This document shows positions 46,197-54,958 of a stretch of DNA of 64,000 bases, piece after piece (the stretch's first letter is position 1; every line of letters starts with the position of its first letter). The stretch is from Hyphomicrobiales bacterium (GTDB taxonomy: Bacteria > Pseudomonadota > Alphaproteobacteria > Rhizobiales > Rhizobiaceae), in contig UBXG01000028.1 of assembly GCA_900469475.1 (NCBI GenBank), positions 62,001 through 126,000 on the forward strand, given 5' to 3'. The notes beneath the pieces are model-generated. The model ran no database searches, was not told where the DNA came from, and saw only the letters and a list, made by a program, of their open reading frames with translations. Made by a program: the position numbers and the translations under genes.

Positions 46197-46676
46197 ATGG
46201 ATATTCCACTCAAGGACAAGGCCCGGGGAGCGAAGGGTGCAGATATGGCAGCGAAACCGAACCACACCCAATATGCACTGGGCGAGCAGATCGGCTTCTT
46301 CCTGCGCCAGGCGAACCAACGCCACGTCTCGATCTTCGCCAGCCTGATCTCCGAGAAGCTGACGACCACCCAATGGGCGGCGCTCGTCAAGCTCAAGGAT
46401 CTGCAGCCCTGCTCGCAAGGTAATCTCGGTCGCGAAACCGCAATGGACATGGCGACCATCAAGGGGGTCGTCGACCGCCTCGTCAAGCGTGGCCTGGTGC
46501 ACACCGCGCCCGACCCCGCAGATGCACGACGCCTGGTCTTGACACTGACCGACGAAGGCGAGGCCACTGTAGAGCGTAATCTCTCCATTGCGCTGGAGAT
46601 TTCGCAAGAGACCCTGGGGCCGCTGACGGCTGCCGAGCGCATGATGCTGATGGAACTGCTCCAGAAGATCTGTTGA
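46197..46676 (+). CDS. MarR-family regulator, NicR paralogue
   Basis: 159 residues from the ATG at 46197; an ATG 16 codons later (MAAKPNHT) is an alternative. The layout EQIGFFLRQANQRHVSIFASLI...LTTTQWAALVKLKDLQPCSQGNLGRETAMDMATIKGVVDRLVKRGLVHTAPDPADARRLVLTLTDEGEATVE mirrors the regulator at 25417 (QVGHLLRKAYQRHLAIFQ...SVDQATIRGIVERLKARGLI). This suggests descent from the same ancestor and a related aromatic effector. It probably controls the importer operon. Confidence 0.85.
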   Translation: MDIPLKDKARGAKGADMAAKPNHTQYALGEQIGFFLRQANQRHVSIFASLISEKLTTTQWAALVKLKDLQPCSQGNLGRETAMDMATIKGVVDRLVKRGLVHTAPDPADARRLVLTLTDEGEATVERNLSIALEISQETLGPLTAAERMMLMELLQKIC

Positions 46677-46727
46677 CGGCATCACACGCGGTCCGCGCCC
46701 ATTCACTCAGACGGAGGAAGACACACC

Positions 46728-49073
46728 ATGCCCGGAGCGGACGATGGGGGAATCGGAGCGCTGGTCACCTCCATGACCACGAATGAGAAAGTCGCTCTCG
46801 TCAGTGGCCAAGGCCTCTGGAGAACAGCCGCAATCGAAAGGCTGGGGATCGACTCGATTCTGATGACGGATGGCACCTACGGCGTGCGCTACTCGACAAC
46901 CCAGATAGATGCCGGCACCGGCGATGAAGAAAGTCTCGCCGCATTCCTCGACCTGATTAACCAACAGGCCGACGATAAAGGCGGCATGTTCGGCACGACG
47001 CGACCGGCCACCTGCTTTCCGAACGGCAATCTCGTCGGCTGTTCCTGGGATGTGGACCTGCTGTATCGCATGGGCGAAGCGCTTGCTCTCGAATGCCGCA
47101 GCCTGGGAATTCATCTCCTGCTCGGACCGGGTATCAACACACGAAGGACGCCGCTCGCCGGCCGCGCCTATGAATATTACTCGGAGGATCCTGTCATCAA
47201 CGGCGATCTTGCCGCCGCTCTGATTTCCGGCCTGCAGGACAACGGTATCGGTGCCTCGCTGAAGCATTTTGCCTGTAACAACTCGGAAATCGATCGGACA
47301 ACGACAAGTTCCGATGTGGATGAACGGGCTCTGCGGGAGATCTATCTCGCAGGCTTCGAGCGCGCGATCCTGAAGAGCCCGCCCTGGACCGTGATGAGCG
47401 CCTATAATCCGGTGAACGGCGTTCAATCGGCGGAAAGCCACTGGTTGCTGAAACACATCCTGAGGGATGAATGGGGATATGACGGGCTTGTCCTGTCAGA
47501 CTGGCACGCCATCAAGGATCGGCCAGCATCGCTTAAAGCCGGTACGGACCTCGACATGCCGGAAAGCAAACCTCGCAAGGCACGGCTTCTGTCGGCTATC
47601 GAAGATGGCAAGGTCGCCGACGACATACTCGATCGGGCTTGTGAGCGGGTTATCGGCCTCGTCCGCCGCTGTCATGCCGAGAAGCTGCCCGCAGCCCCTG
47701 TCGATCTGGACCGCCATCACGCCCTCGCCCAACAGATCGCAGCTGAGTCCATCGTGCTGCTGCGCAACGAACAGCAGACACTGCCGCTCGATGCGGCTGC
47801 TACCGGCGAGTTACTCGTGGTTGGCGATGGCGCCCTGGTCCCGACGATCCAGGGATCGGGGTCGGCGACGACCAATCCTTATCGCGTCGACAGCCCCTTG
47901 GAGCGGATCGCAGCGCGTGCGGGAGAACATCTGAAGGTACGTCATGTGCCTTTCCCGACAGCGCAAGGCATTCCGATGGAGAGTGAAACACAAGCCATTC
48001 TAGATGCTGCAACGACAGCGGACGCAGTCATCATCTTAACCGAGAACGAGAAGTCGCGCAACGGCGAAGGTAATGATCGCGACACGTTGAAACTGGCGGC
48101 CGGCCACGACAGCCTGATCCGCTCGCTCACCGAGGCGGGTCGGAAAGTAATCGTCGTCCTAACGACACCGGATGCGGTCGAAATGCCGTGGCTGGATGCC
48201 ACGCAGGCCGTGCTGGCCTGCTTTTATCCTGGCCAGGGCGGCGGCGACGCGATTGCCCGCGTTCTGTTCGGCGAACAGAACCCTTGCGGAAAACTGACGA
48301 CGACGATGCCCATCCGCATCGAGGACATTCCCGGTTGGCACACCTATCCCGGTGAGAACAGCCGGCATGTCTACAGCGAAGGAATTTTCGTCGGCTATCG
48401 CTTCTATGACCTCAAGGCAGTGACGCCCCTGTTCCCCTTCGGTCATGGCCTAAGTTACACACGTTTTTCTTACGAGAGCATGGCACTCGATAGGCAGGAA
48501 ATCGGCCCGTCGACGGGCTGCAGGGTGAGCGTCACCATCCGCAACACCGGCGAAGTGGCTGGCAAGGAAATCGTCCAACTCTACGTCCGTCCGATAAAGC
48601 CCGGTCTCCGGCGGCCGATCCGGGAACTCAAGGCGTTTACCAAGGTCGAGCTTCAACCGGGCGAAGCCAAGGTTGTGACCCTGACGCTCTCCGCGCGGGA
48701 TTTCCAATATTTCGATACCGCGCGCGGTGCATGGGTGCTCGATGCAGAAGCTTTCATCATCGAGGCGGCGGCTTCCTCGCGCGATATCCGCCTTGAAAGC
48801 CGACTCGCTTGCCGTTCCGAGCGCTTCCCTCCGGCAGCCCTTTCCGCGCTTTCGCCGCCAGCGCTGGTTTTCGCGAATGAACGGGCGATACCTGCGTTGA
48901 GAGAATTGCTGGCGAGGAAGCTCCGCATCTCCGGCGATGAAGCGATGGCCATCCTCGAAAAGCTCAACGGCTCTTTCCTGGGCTTCTACGATACCTTGAG
49001 TTGGTATGTCGGTGACGCGATCAACGAAGCTGACATCACAGCGCTCTTTGACACCCTGAATCGAGCGCATTGA
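46728..49073 (+). CDS. Beta-glucosidase-type glycoside hydrolase, GH3
   Basis: 781 residues; GGAG 12 nt before the ATG. Complete GH3 architecture: N-terminal barrel with LLGPGINTRRTPLAGRAYEYYSEDP, KHFACNNSE (about 182-190) and the nucleophile Asp258 in LVLSDWHA; alpha/beta sandwich with QGSGSATTNPYRV and YPGQGGGDAIARVLFGEQNPCGKLTTTMP; C-terminal fibronectin-like domain (GHGLSYTRFSYES...VSVTIRNTGEVAGKEIVQLYVRP). No signal peptide, so it acts inside the cell, most likely removing a terminal beta-glucosyl residue. Third glycosidase of this block. Confidence 0.88.
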   Translation: MPGADDGGIGALVTSMTTNEKVALVSGQGLWRTAAIERLGIDSILMTDGTYGVRYSTTQIDAGTGDEESLAAFLDLINQQADDKGGMFGTTRPATCFPNGNLVGCSWDVDLLYRMGEALALECRSLGIHLLLGPGINTRRTPLAGRAYEYYSEDPVINGDLAAALISGLQDNGIGASLKHFACNNSEIDRTTTSSDVDERALREIYLAGFERAILKSPPWTVMSAYNPVNGVQSAESHWLLKHILRDEWGYDGLVLSDWHAIKDRPASLKAGTDLDMPESKPRKARLLSAIEDGKVADDILDRACERVIGLVRRCHAEKLPAAPVDLDRHHALAQQIAAESIVLLRNEQQTLPLDAAATGELLVVGDGALVPTIQGSGSATTNPYRVDSPLERIAARAGEHLKVRHVPFPTAQGIPMESETQAILDAATTADAVIILTENEKSRNGEGNDRDTLKLAAGHDSLIRSLTEAGRKVIVVLTTPDAVEMPWLDATQAVLACFYPGQGGGDAIARVLFGEQNPCGKLTTTMPIRIEDIPGWHTYPGENSRHVYSEGIFVGYRFYDLKAVTPLFPFGHGLSYTRFSYESMALDRQEIGPSTGCRVSVTIRNTGEVAGKEIVQLYVRPIKPGLRRPIRELKAFTKVELQPGEAKVVTLTLSARDFQYFDTARGAWVLDAEAFIIEAAASSRDIRLESRLACRSERFPPAALSALSPPALVFANERAIPALRELLARKLRISGDEAMAILEKLNGSFLGFYDTLSWYVGDAINEADITALFDTLNRAH

Positions 49074-49178
49074 CGGAAGCTGTAGCTTTACTCACCCAGA
49101 ACCTTGAGGGGCAGCCCGCGTGACGGCGAATTGAGCTAGTTTTCTTCAGTCATCTGGAATATTTGCAACAGAGCCCGT

Positions 49179-49961
49179 TCAAAAACGGTGTATCCGCAGG
49201 CCGAACAGCTTTTCGGAAATCACGACCACGACGACCGTCATCACGATAGACAATGTCGATACGGCCGCCGCCTCCGGGGTAAAGTTCGTTCTGAGATAAT
49301 CGTAGATCTGGATCGGAAGCGTGGCTGTTCCAACATTCTTCAACATGAACGATATAGTGAAGAGGTCGAACGAGATGATGAACGCGAACAGACAGCCGCC
49401 GATGACGCCGGGCTTGATCAACGGCAGCATGATACGTCTGAAGCGCGTGAATGGTCCGGCACCAAGACTGCGGGCGGCAAGGCTCCATGACGGTTCATAG
49501 GCTTCCATCGCCGCAGACACGTTGATGAAGACGAAGGGCAGCGTCATGAGCACATGCCCAATCAGCATGCCAGCCATTGTCGTCGTGCCGATGCCGATCG
49601 CGTAGACAAAGAACAGAAGCGAGATCGCTGTCAGAACTTCCGGCAAAAGCAGCGGCAACAGCATCGCAAGCCTGACACTCTCCTTCCATCGCCCCGCATG
49701 CTGCACGTAGAACATCGCAGCCATCGTGCCGATGACACCGGAAATCAGGGTCGAGACGGCCGCGACCCAAAGCGAGGTTCGGATGGCACGCCAGAAGACA
49801 TCGTTATGGAAGAAGACGACATACCACCGAAATGAGAGGCCTTGGGGCGGGAAGGTCAGAAATGCCCCCGCGTTGAAGGAGGCACCGACGACCACGAGAA
49901 TGGGCAGCAGCAGAAAGCCGTAGATGATGAAGCAATAGCCATTCAACATATGCTTGGACAT
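49179..49961 (-). CDS. ABC transporter permease, PotC type (second system)
   Basis: 260 residues from the ATG at 49959-49961, which overlaps the stop of the upstream permease by 1 nt. Six helices expected; contact loop AARSLGAGPFTRFRRIMLPLIKPGVIGGCLFAFIISFDLFTISFMLKNVGTATLPIQIYDYLRTNFTPEAAA. Last gene of the minus-strand operon that begins at 59925. The gap to the convergent GH3 gene (49074-49178) holds only a CCGTT-CAAA-AACGG hairpin at the stop. Confidence 0.88.
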   Translation of the reverse strand: MSKHMLNGYCFIIYGFLLLPILVVVGASFNAGAFLTFPPQGLSFRWYVVFFHNDVFWRAIRTSLWVAAVSTLISGVIGTMAAMFYVQHAGRWKESVRLAMLLPLLLPEVLTAISLLFFVYAIGIGTTTMAGMLIGHVLMTLPFVFINVSAAMEAYEPSWSLAARSLGAGPFTRFRRIMLPLIKPGVIGGCLFAFIISFDLFTISFMLKNVGTATLPIQIYDYLRTNFTPEAAAVSTLSIVMTVVVVVISEKLFGLRIHRF

Positions 49962-50818
49962 CAGCTCATCTTCCATTTCATGCGGGTAAGCCTCGCGAAG
50001 ATCACGACGATCACCGCTCCGGTGAGGGAAAGCGTCAGCGCCATGGCGGAGCCGAACGGCCACTGGAAGGTGTCGATCAGCGCATCAACGACGCTGACTG
50101 CCATTGTCTTCACCCTCAGGCCACCGATCAGGGCGGGGGTCACGTAGGCGCTCAATGAAAGCACGAACACCAGAATGCAGCCTGCCTGGATACCCGGCAT
50201 GGCCAGCGGCAGGATTACGCGCGTGAAGACCGTCAGCTTTCCCGCACCAAGCGAGCGCGCGGCCGACTTCAACGACGGGTCGATCCCCTGCAGCGCGCTC
50301 ATCAATGGCAGGATCATGAAGGGCAGGAAGACGTGGACGAGCGCAATGACGATGCCGAGGACGTTGTACATCAGTCCGATCGGGCGATCGATCAGGCCCA
50401 AATTCATCAGCGTCTTGTTGATAATGCCGTTATTCCCAAGAAGGATCGTCCACCCATAGCTACGGATGACAATGCCGACAAGAAGCGGCGACAGCACGAG
50501 CCCATAGGCAAGGCCGCGAAATCGCATCTTCTCGCGCGATAGCTGCCAGGCAACCGGAAAGCCGAGAATGAGGCAAACAAGGGTCGTGAACAGACCGATC
50601 AAGAGCGTGTTCGCCACCTGCTGCATGTAGAAGGTATCGGTCGCCAGCCTCAGGTAATTGCCGACCGTAAATCCGGGCGCATAGGGCGAGCCGTTGGCCG
50701 GGTTGCGCAGGCTCATCACCACAATATTGAGATAAGGCAGAACAAGAAACAGCCCGAGAAGCAATGCCGAGGGCGCGATCAGGAGAAGCGGATAGGCGGA
50801 TCTGGCGCGGCGTATCAT
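49961..50818 (-). CDS. ABC transporter permease, PotB type (second system)
   Basis: 285 residues; overlaps the ATPase gene by 4 nt. Starts YPLLLIAPSALLLGLFLVLPYLNIVVMSL, with the contact loop KSAARSLGAGKLTVFTRVILPLAMPGIQAGCILVFVLSLSAYVTPALIGG near residues 185-232. Forms the channel with the PotC-type subunit. Confidence 0.88.
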   Translation of the reverse strand: MIRRARSAYPLLLIAPSALLLGLFLVLPYLNIVVMSLRNPANGSPYAPGFTVGNYLRLATDTFYMQQVANTLLIGLFTTLVCLILGFPVAWQLSREKMRFRGLAYGLVLSPLLVGIVIRSYGWTILLGNNGIINKTLMNLGLIDRPIGLMYNVLGIVIALVHVFLPFMILPLMSALQGIDPSLKSAARSLGAGKLTVFTRVILPLAMPGIQAGCILVFVLSLSAYVTPALIGGLRVKTMAVSVVDALIDTFQWPFGSAMALTLSLTGAVIVVIFARLTRMKWKMS

Positions 50819-51879
50819 GCGATCGTTCCCGGCACCCAGAAACGCTCGCTATCGACCTTCACCGTCACGCGATCACCCGGCTGGAAGCGGCTTCGCGGAA
50901 AGGTCTGGACGCTCAGCGCTTCGCCGCTTTCGAGCACCAGCCGATAGTCGATCAGACTGCCGGAATAATAGCTCTGCGAAACCGTTGCGATAATACCAGC
51001 GTCTTCTTCCCCCGCGGCCGCAAGTTCGATGGCCTCCGGCCGCAGCAATACGGGGATGGAGCCGTCGCTTGCCAGTACAGTACCTTTGACATTCACCGCT
51101 CCAAGCGCGGTTTCGACGACCGACGTACCGTCATCGTTCCTGCCCTTCAGGCGGCCGGGCAACGTATTCACCTGCCCAACGAACTGCGCGACTTCCAGGC
51201 TTGCCGGTCGGTCATAAACATCAGACGGAGCGCCATACTGCGCAATTTGCCCGCCGAACATCACGACGATCCTGTCCGACATCGTCATCGCTTCGGCCTG
51301 ATCGTGGGTCACATAGACCGTGGTAATGCCCACGCGCTTCTGCAGGTCGCGTATGAAGACCCGCATTTCGTCACGAAGCTTGGCATCGAGATTGGCAAGT
51401 GGCTCATCAAGCAACAGGATACGGGGTTCGATGACCAGCGCGCGGGCAAGCGCCACGCGCTGCTGCTGCCCGCCGGACAATTGGCGCGGATAGCGGTCGG
51501 CATATCCGGATAGCTGCACCATATCCAGAACCTTGGCGGTGCGGATTGTGATTTCAGACCGCGAAATCCTGCGCATTTCCAGCCCGAAAGCGAGGTTCTG
51601 CGCCACGGTCATGTGCGGGAAGAGCGCATAGTTCTGGAACACCATGCCGATATCGCGCTTTTCCGCCGGCACATGCGAGACATCCTGCCCGTCGAAGCGG
51701 ATGGCGCCGGATGTGACGTCCTCGAAACCGGCAATCATCTTCAGCGTCGTCGTCTTGCCGCATCCCGATGGCCCGAGCAGCGAGATGAACTCGCCCTGCC
51801 CTATCTTGACGGAAATGCCGTTGACGGCGCGCGAGGCTCCATAATGCTTGGTCAGCCCTTCAATGCTCACCTCGGTCAT
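50815..51879 (-). CDS. ABC transporter ATP-binding protein, PotA type (second system)
   Basis: 354 residues. Walker A GPSGCGKTTT (about 36-45), FQNYALFPHMT, signature LSGGQQQRVALARALV, Walker B ILLLDEPLANLD, and H-loop THDQAEAM; the C-terminal TOBE domain runs from about 245. Energises the second PotDABC-like importer, 109 bp after the binding-protein gene. Confidence 0.92.
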   Translation of the reverse strand: MTEVSIEGLTKHYGASRAVNGISVKIGQGEFISLLGPSGCGKTTTLKMIAGFEDVTSGAIRFDGQDVSHVPAEKRDIGMVFQNYALFPHMTVAQNLAFGLEMRRISRSEITIRTAKVLDMVQLSGYADRYPRQLSGGQQQRVALARALVIEPRILLLDEPLANLDAKLRDEMRVFIRDLQKRVGITTVYVTHDQAEAMTMSDRIVVMFGGQIAQYGAPSDVYDRPASLEVAQFVGQVNTLPGRLKGRNDDGTSVVETALGAVNVKGTVLASDGSIPVLLRPEAIELAAAGEEDAGIIATVSQSYYSGSLIDYRLVLESGEALSVQTFPRSRFQPGDRVTVKVDSERFWVPGTIA

Positions 51880-51988
51880 GATCGATCTTCCAGATTGTCT
51901 GTGCGGCGCGCCGCAAATCTCACTGCGTCAGGGAAGAATGCAGGACCGCCCCAACAAGGCGATCCGGTGTTGCTGCCTCATGGAGAGA

Positions 51989-53026
51989 TCATTTCATGAT
52001 CTTCGCCCAGGTCTCGGCAAAGCCTGCCTGCTTCTCGTTCATGAAGTCCCAGTCCCAGGTGAGGATCTTATCCATCACTTCGCCGGAAATCGGCACGTCC
52101 TTCTTCAGATCGTTAGGGACGACAACCTTGGCATTGGTCGGCGAGACGAAGAACTGCTTCATCAGCGGCAACTGGCCTTCAGGTGACAGAAGGAAGTCGG
52201 CATACTGGTAGGCCAGATCCTTCTCGGGGCCGTTTGCGAGAATGTTGAGGGTCTGATCGAACATCAAAAGCCCCTCTTCCGGCACGATGACGTCAATCGG
52301 AAGGCCCTGGCCGCGCAGACGCGCCACCTCGCCGAAATCGAAGGGAGCGACGACGAATTCGCCGGATGCGATGCCGGTGGAAAGGTTGAAATCGGCCTGA
52401 ATGACTGGGCCAAGCCTTTCCAGCGCCTTGAAACCGGCATCGACATCATATTGATCCTTGCCGAAGATCTTGGATGTCAACATCAGTTCCATCTTGCCGG
52501 CAGTATTGGCAAAATTGTAGAGGCCGATGCGCCCCTTGAATTCGGGGTTGTCCCAGAGATCCTTCCAGGCTTTCGGCGGCGTCTGGACCATGTCCGTGCG
52601 GTAGGCGAGGCCGATCGGCGACACCATGGCCACGGCACCCCAGCCGTCGGTCTTCTTGGCAAGCGGATAGAGGTCGGCGTAGTTCGGCAATTTCGCCAGA
52701 TCGAGCTTTTCGAAGAAGCCTTCCTTGCGCAGGCTCGATGCGAATGCCTCATTGGTCATCAGGATCGAATATGGCGGCTTCTGCGCCCCTGCCGCCCGCA
52801 GGTTGGCGCTCCAGACACGCCCGTTACCCGCGTCCAGCGTCACCTGGGCGCCGCTTTTCTGAGTAAAGGCCGGTGCCAGCGTCTGGCGCCAGAACTGCTC
52901 CCATGCACCGCCGAGCGTCGGCACAACAAGTGTCTTGGATTGCGCCCATGCCGGCAGGCCAACCATGGCCGCCGCTGTTACTCCACCCATTCCGGCAAGA
53001 ACCTGCCGCCTGTTCATGTTCATCAT
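51989..53026 (-). CDS. ABC substrate-binding protein, PotD/iron-binding-like (second system)
   Basis: 345 residues; GAGGGAA 5 nt before the ATG at 53024-53026. Twin-arginine type signal MNRRQVLAGMGGVTAAAMVGLPAWAQS. The mature start KTLVVPTLGGAWEQFWRQTLAPAFTQKSGAQVTLDAGNG and the GYKDLWDNPEFKGRIGLYNF-like block place it among family 1 polyamine-, iron- or thiamine-like binding proteins. The ligand is unknown, but the catabolic genes upstream suggest an organic acid or amine that is oxidised by them. Confidence 0.85.
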   Translation of the reverse strand: MMNMNRRQVLAGMGGVTAAAMVGLPAWAQSKTLVVPTLGGAWEQFWRQTLAPAFTQKSGAQVTLDAGNGRVWSANLRAAGAQKPPYSILMTNEAFASSLRKEGFFEKLDLAKLPNYADLYPLAKKTDGWGAVAMVSPIGLAYRTDMVQTPPKAWKDLWDNPEFKGRIGLYNFANTAGKMELMLTSKIFGKDQYDVDAGFKALERLGPVIQADFNLSTGIASGEFVVAPFDFGEVARLRGQGLPIDVIVPEEGLLMFDQTLNILANGPEKDLAYQYADFLLSPEGQLPLMKQFFVSPTNAKVVVPNDLKKDVPISGEVMDKILTWDWDFMNEKQAGFAETWAKIMK

Positions 53027-53095
53027 TGACGTTCCCTCAAAATGGTTCTGACTTGGTCATGCATTGCGGGGCAGGCGGTATTCCGCTTCTTGCCG

Positions 53096-54061
53096 TCAGC
53101 TTTTGCCGAAGGCCTGGCTGGTCTTCAGTGAAATGTAGTCGCCGTAGGTGATCGGCTCGTATTTGGCGGCGCCCTTTGCTGCAAAAGGCGCGAGACATTC
53201 AATCACGGTGTCCCTGGACGGATTGAGGAAGAACGGGATGGACTGGCGACGCGTCGCCCCCTTGAAAGCACCGGGCGGATTGGCGACCCTATGCGGCGTG
53301 GACAGCCATTCATCGTTGGACCAGCGCATGAAGGCGTCACCAATATTGATGACGTAGGCGCCTTCGACATTCGGCGCATCCAGCCAGTCACCCGCCCTGT
53401 TTTTCACCTGCAGTCCACCCGGAGAGGCTTCCGAACGCAGGATGGTCATGAAGCCGTAATCGGTGTGGACGCCGGCGCGGAGTTGCCCCGGAAGCGGGCT
53501 CTCCTTCTGCTCCGGATAATTGATCACCCGTAGCGCCGAGAGGTGGTTTTCAAAGGCCGGCTCGAAATAGTCCGGGGCGAGGCCTAAAGCCTCACAGAAT
53601 GCCCGGCGCAAGTGACCCGCAAGCTTTTCCATCTCTGTGAAATAGTCGGCAAAGGCCTGTTCCAGCCCTTCCGGCCTGGTTGGCCATAGATCGCCGGGCA
53701 GGCGCGGGCCAAAGTTCAGGCTTTCCTTGTAATCGCCCGGCGTCTTGATGCCGAGCGTCGCTGCAAGCGCCTCGTCGGCGATCGGCGAGAAGGCAACACC
53801 ACCCTCTATCGACGTACCCCTTCCCTGCCCGATCTTCCACTCCTGCGGCTCATCGAAGAAATCGCGAGCGAGGTTATAGAGACGGGTTGTCACGTCGGCG
53901 CTGACGCCGTGCCCCGTAACGAGGAAGAAGCCGGTTCGGCGGCAGGCATCCTCGATGGCGGTGACGACCTTCGGGCTTGCTTCCGCGCCTGCGATGAATG
54001 GTGCGATATCGATGACGGGTATGCTGTCCTGCACCTCATCCGGCGCTGTGATCGTCTGCAT
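53096..54061 (-). CDS. 2-oxoglutarate/Fe(II)-dependent oxygenase, isopenicillin-N-synthase-like
   Basis: 321 residues from the ATG at 54059-54061 with GGAGG 7 nt upstream. N-terminal DIOX_N part SIPVIDIAPFIAG...EDACRRTGFFLVTGHGVS; the iron and 2-oxoglutarate site is visible as HTDYGFMTIL (His and Asp), STPHRVANPPG (distal His) and RQSIPFFLNP (Arg). Such enzymes hydroxylate or desaturate small molecules, including plant hormones and amino acids. In this operon it may prepare the imported substrate for the 2-oxo-acid steps (inference). Confidence 0.88.
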   Translation of the reverse strand: MQTITAPDEVQDSIPVIDIAPFIAGAEASPKVVTAIEDACRRTGFFLVTGHGVSADVTTRLYNLARDFFDEPQEWKIGQGRGTSIEGGVAFSPIADEALAATLGIKTPGDYKESLNFGPRLPGDLWPTRPEGLEQAFADYFTEMEKLAGHLRRAFCEALGLAPDYFEPAFENHLSALRVINYPEQKESPLPGQLRAGVHTDYGFMTILRSEASPGGLQVKNRAGDWLDAPNVEGAYVINIGDAFMRWSNDEWLSTPHRVANPPGAFKGATRRQSIPFFLNPSRDTVIECLAPFAAKGAAKYEPITYGDYISLKTSQAFGKS

Positions 54062-54136
54062 CCTGGAGCCTCCTTCCTTGATCGGCGGTGGCGGTGGCAC
54101 CGAATGAGTGCCGCCGGGCGACATAGTAAAACAGGG

Positions 54137-54958
54137 TCAGTCGAGCCCCTTGAACGGGGCATCGCGGAACTCGAGATATTCCTTCAGCGACATCTTCTGC
54201 AGATTGCGCATCCACTCCTGCCCGTCGCGACTGACATGCAGGGCGGCGATGGCGTGGACGTTGAAATCGAAGGATGTCATCAGGCCAGCGGCCATCTGCT
54301 GGTTGTTGATGGAGGACTTGGCGAACTTGATTGCCGGCACGGGCATGCGGGCCAGCTTGCGTGCCAGGTTCTCGGTCTTTTCCCTCAATTGATCGGCGGG
54401 TACGATCTTGTTGATGAGGTGCATGCGCAAGGCTTCCTCGGCATCGACCACATCACCCGTGTACATCAGCCAGCGCACGTCACGGGTGGCCAGCAGCCAG
54501 GGCATGAACAGTGCCGGCGGGCCGGAATTGTGCCGCACCTCCGGCTCGCCGAACTTCGCATTGTCGCTGGCAATGGCTAGATCGCAGGCCATCATCAGCT
54601 CAAGCGCACCCGCAAGCGCATAACCGTTCACGGAAGCGATTACCGGGATCGGTGCCTTCCAGATGTTGAGGAGCGCCTGAGCGTTCTCCGACATATCCGC
54701 ATGCCAGTCCTCGATACCGACGTCGTAATCGGCGCCCTGAAGATCATAGCCGGACGAGAATGCGCGACCCGCCCCCGTGATGATGAGCGCGTTAACCTCC
54801 TTGTCGGCGACAGCCATGGCGACGGCGCGATCGATTTCGCGCACCGTCGTCTTGTTCATCGCATTGAGCTTTTCAGGACGATTGATGGTGATCGTCGCGA
54901 ATTTATCCTGGCCGTCCTTCTCGTAAAGGATTGTCTCGAAGGTCTCGGAAGTGCTCAT
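54137..54958 (-). CDS. Enoyl-CoA hydratase/isomerase family protein
   Basis: 273 residues of the crotonase fold. Oxyanion-hole segment AFSSGYDLQGADYD (about 64-77) and the second loop ALAGALELMMACDLAIASDNAKFGEPEVRHNSGPPALFMPWLL (about 115-157). The Glu in KFGEPEV is at the place of a catalytic Glu of hydratases. It acts on an enoyl-CoA or similar thioester and would follow the acyl-CoA-forming oxidoreductase encoded next to it (4-nt overlap). Confidence 0.85.
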   Translation of the reverse strand: MSTSETFETILYEKDGQDKFATITINRPEKLNAMNKTTVREIDRAVAMAVADKEVNALIITGAGRAFSSGYDLQGADYDVGIEDWHADMSENAQALLNIWKAPIPVIASVNGYALAGALELMMACDLAIASDNAKFGEPEVRHNSGPPALFMPWLLATRDVRWLMYTGDVVDAEEALRMHLINKIVPADQLREKTENLARKLARMPVPAIKFAKSSINNQQMAAGLMTSFDFNVHAIAALHVSRDGQEWMRNLQKMSLKEYLEFRDAPFKGLD

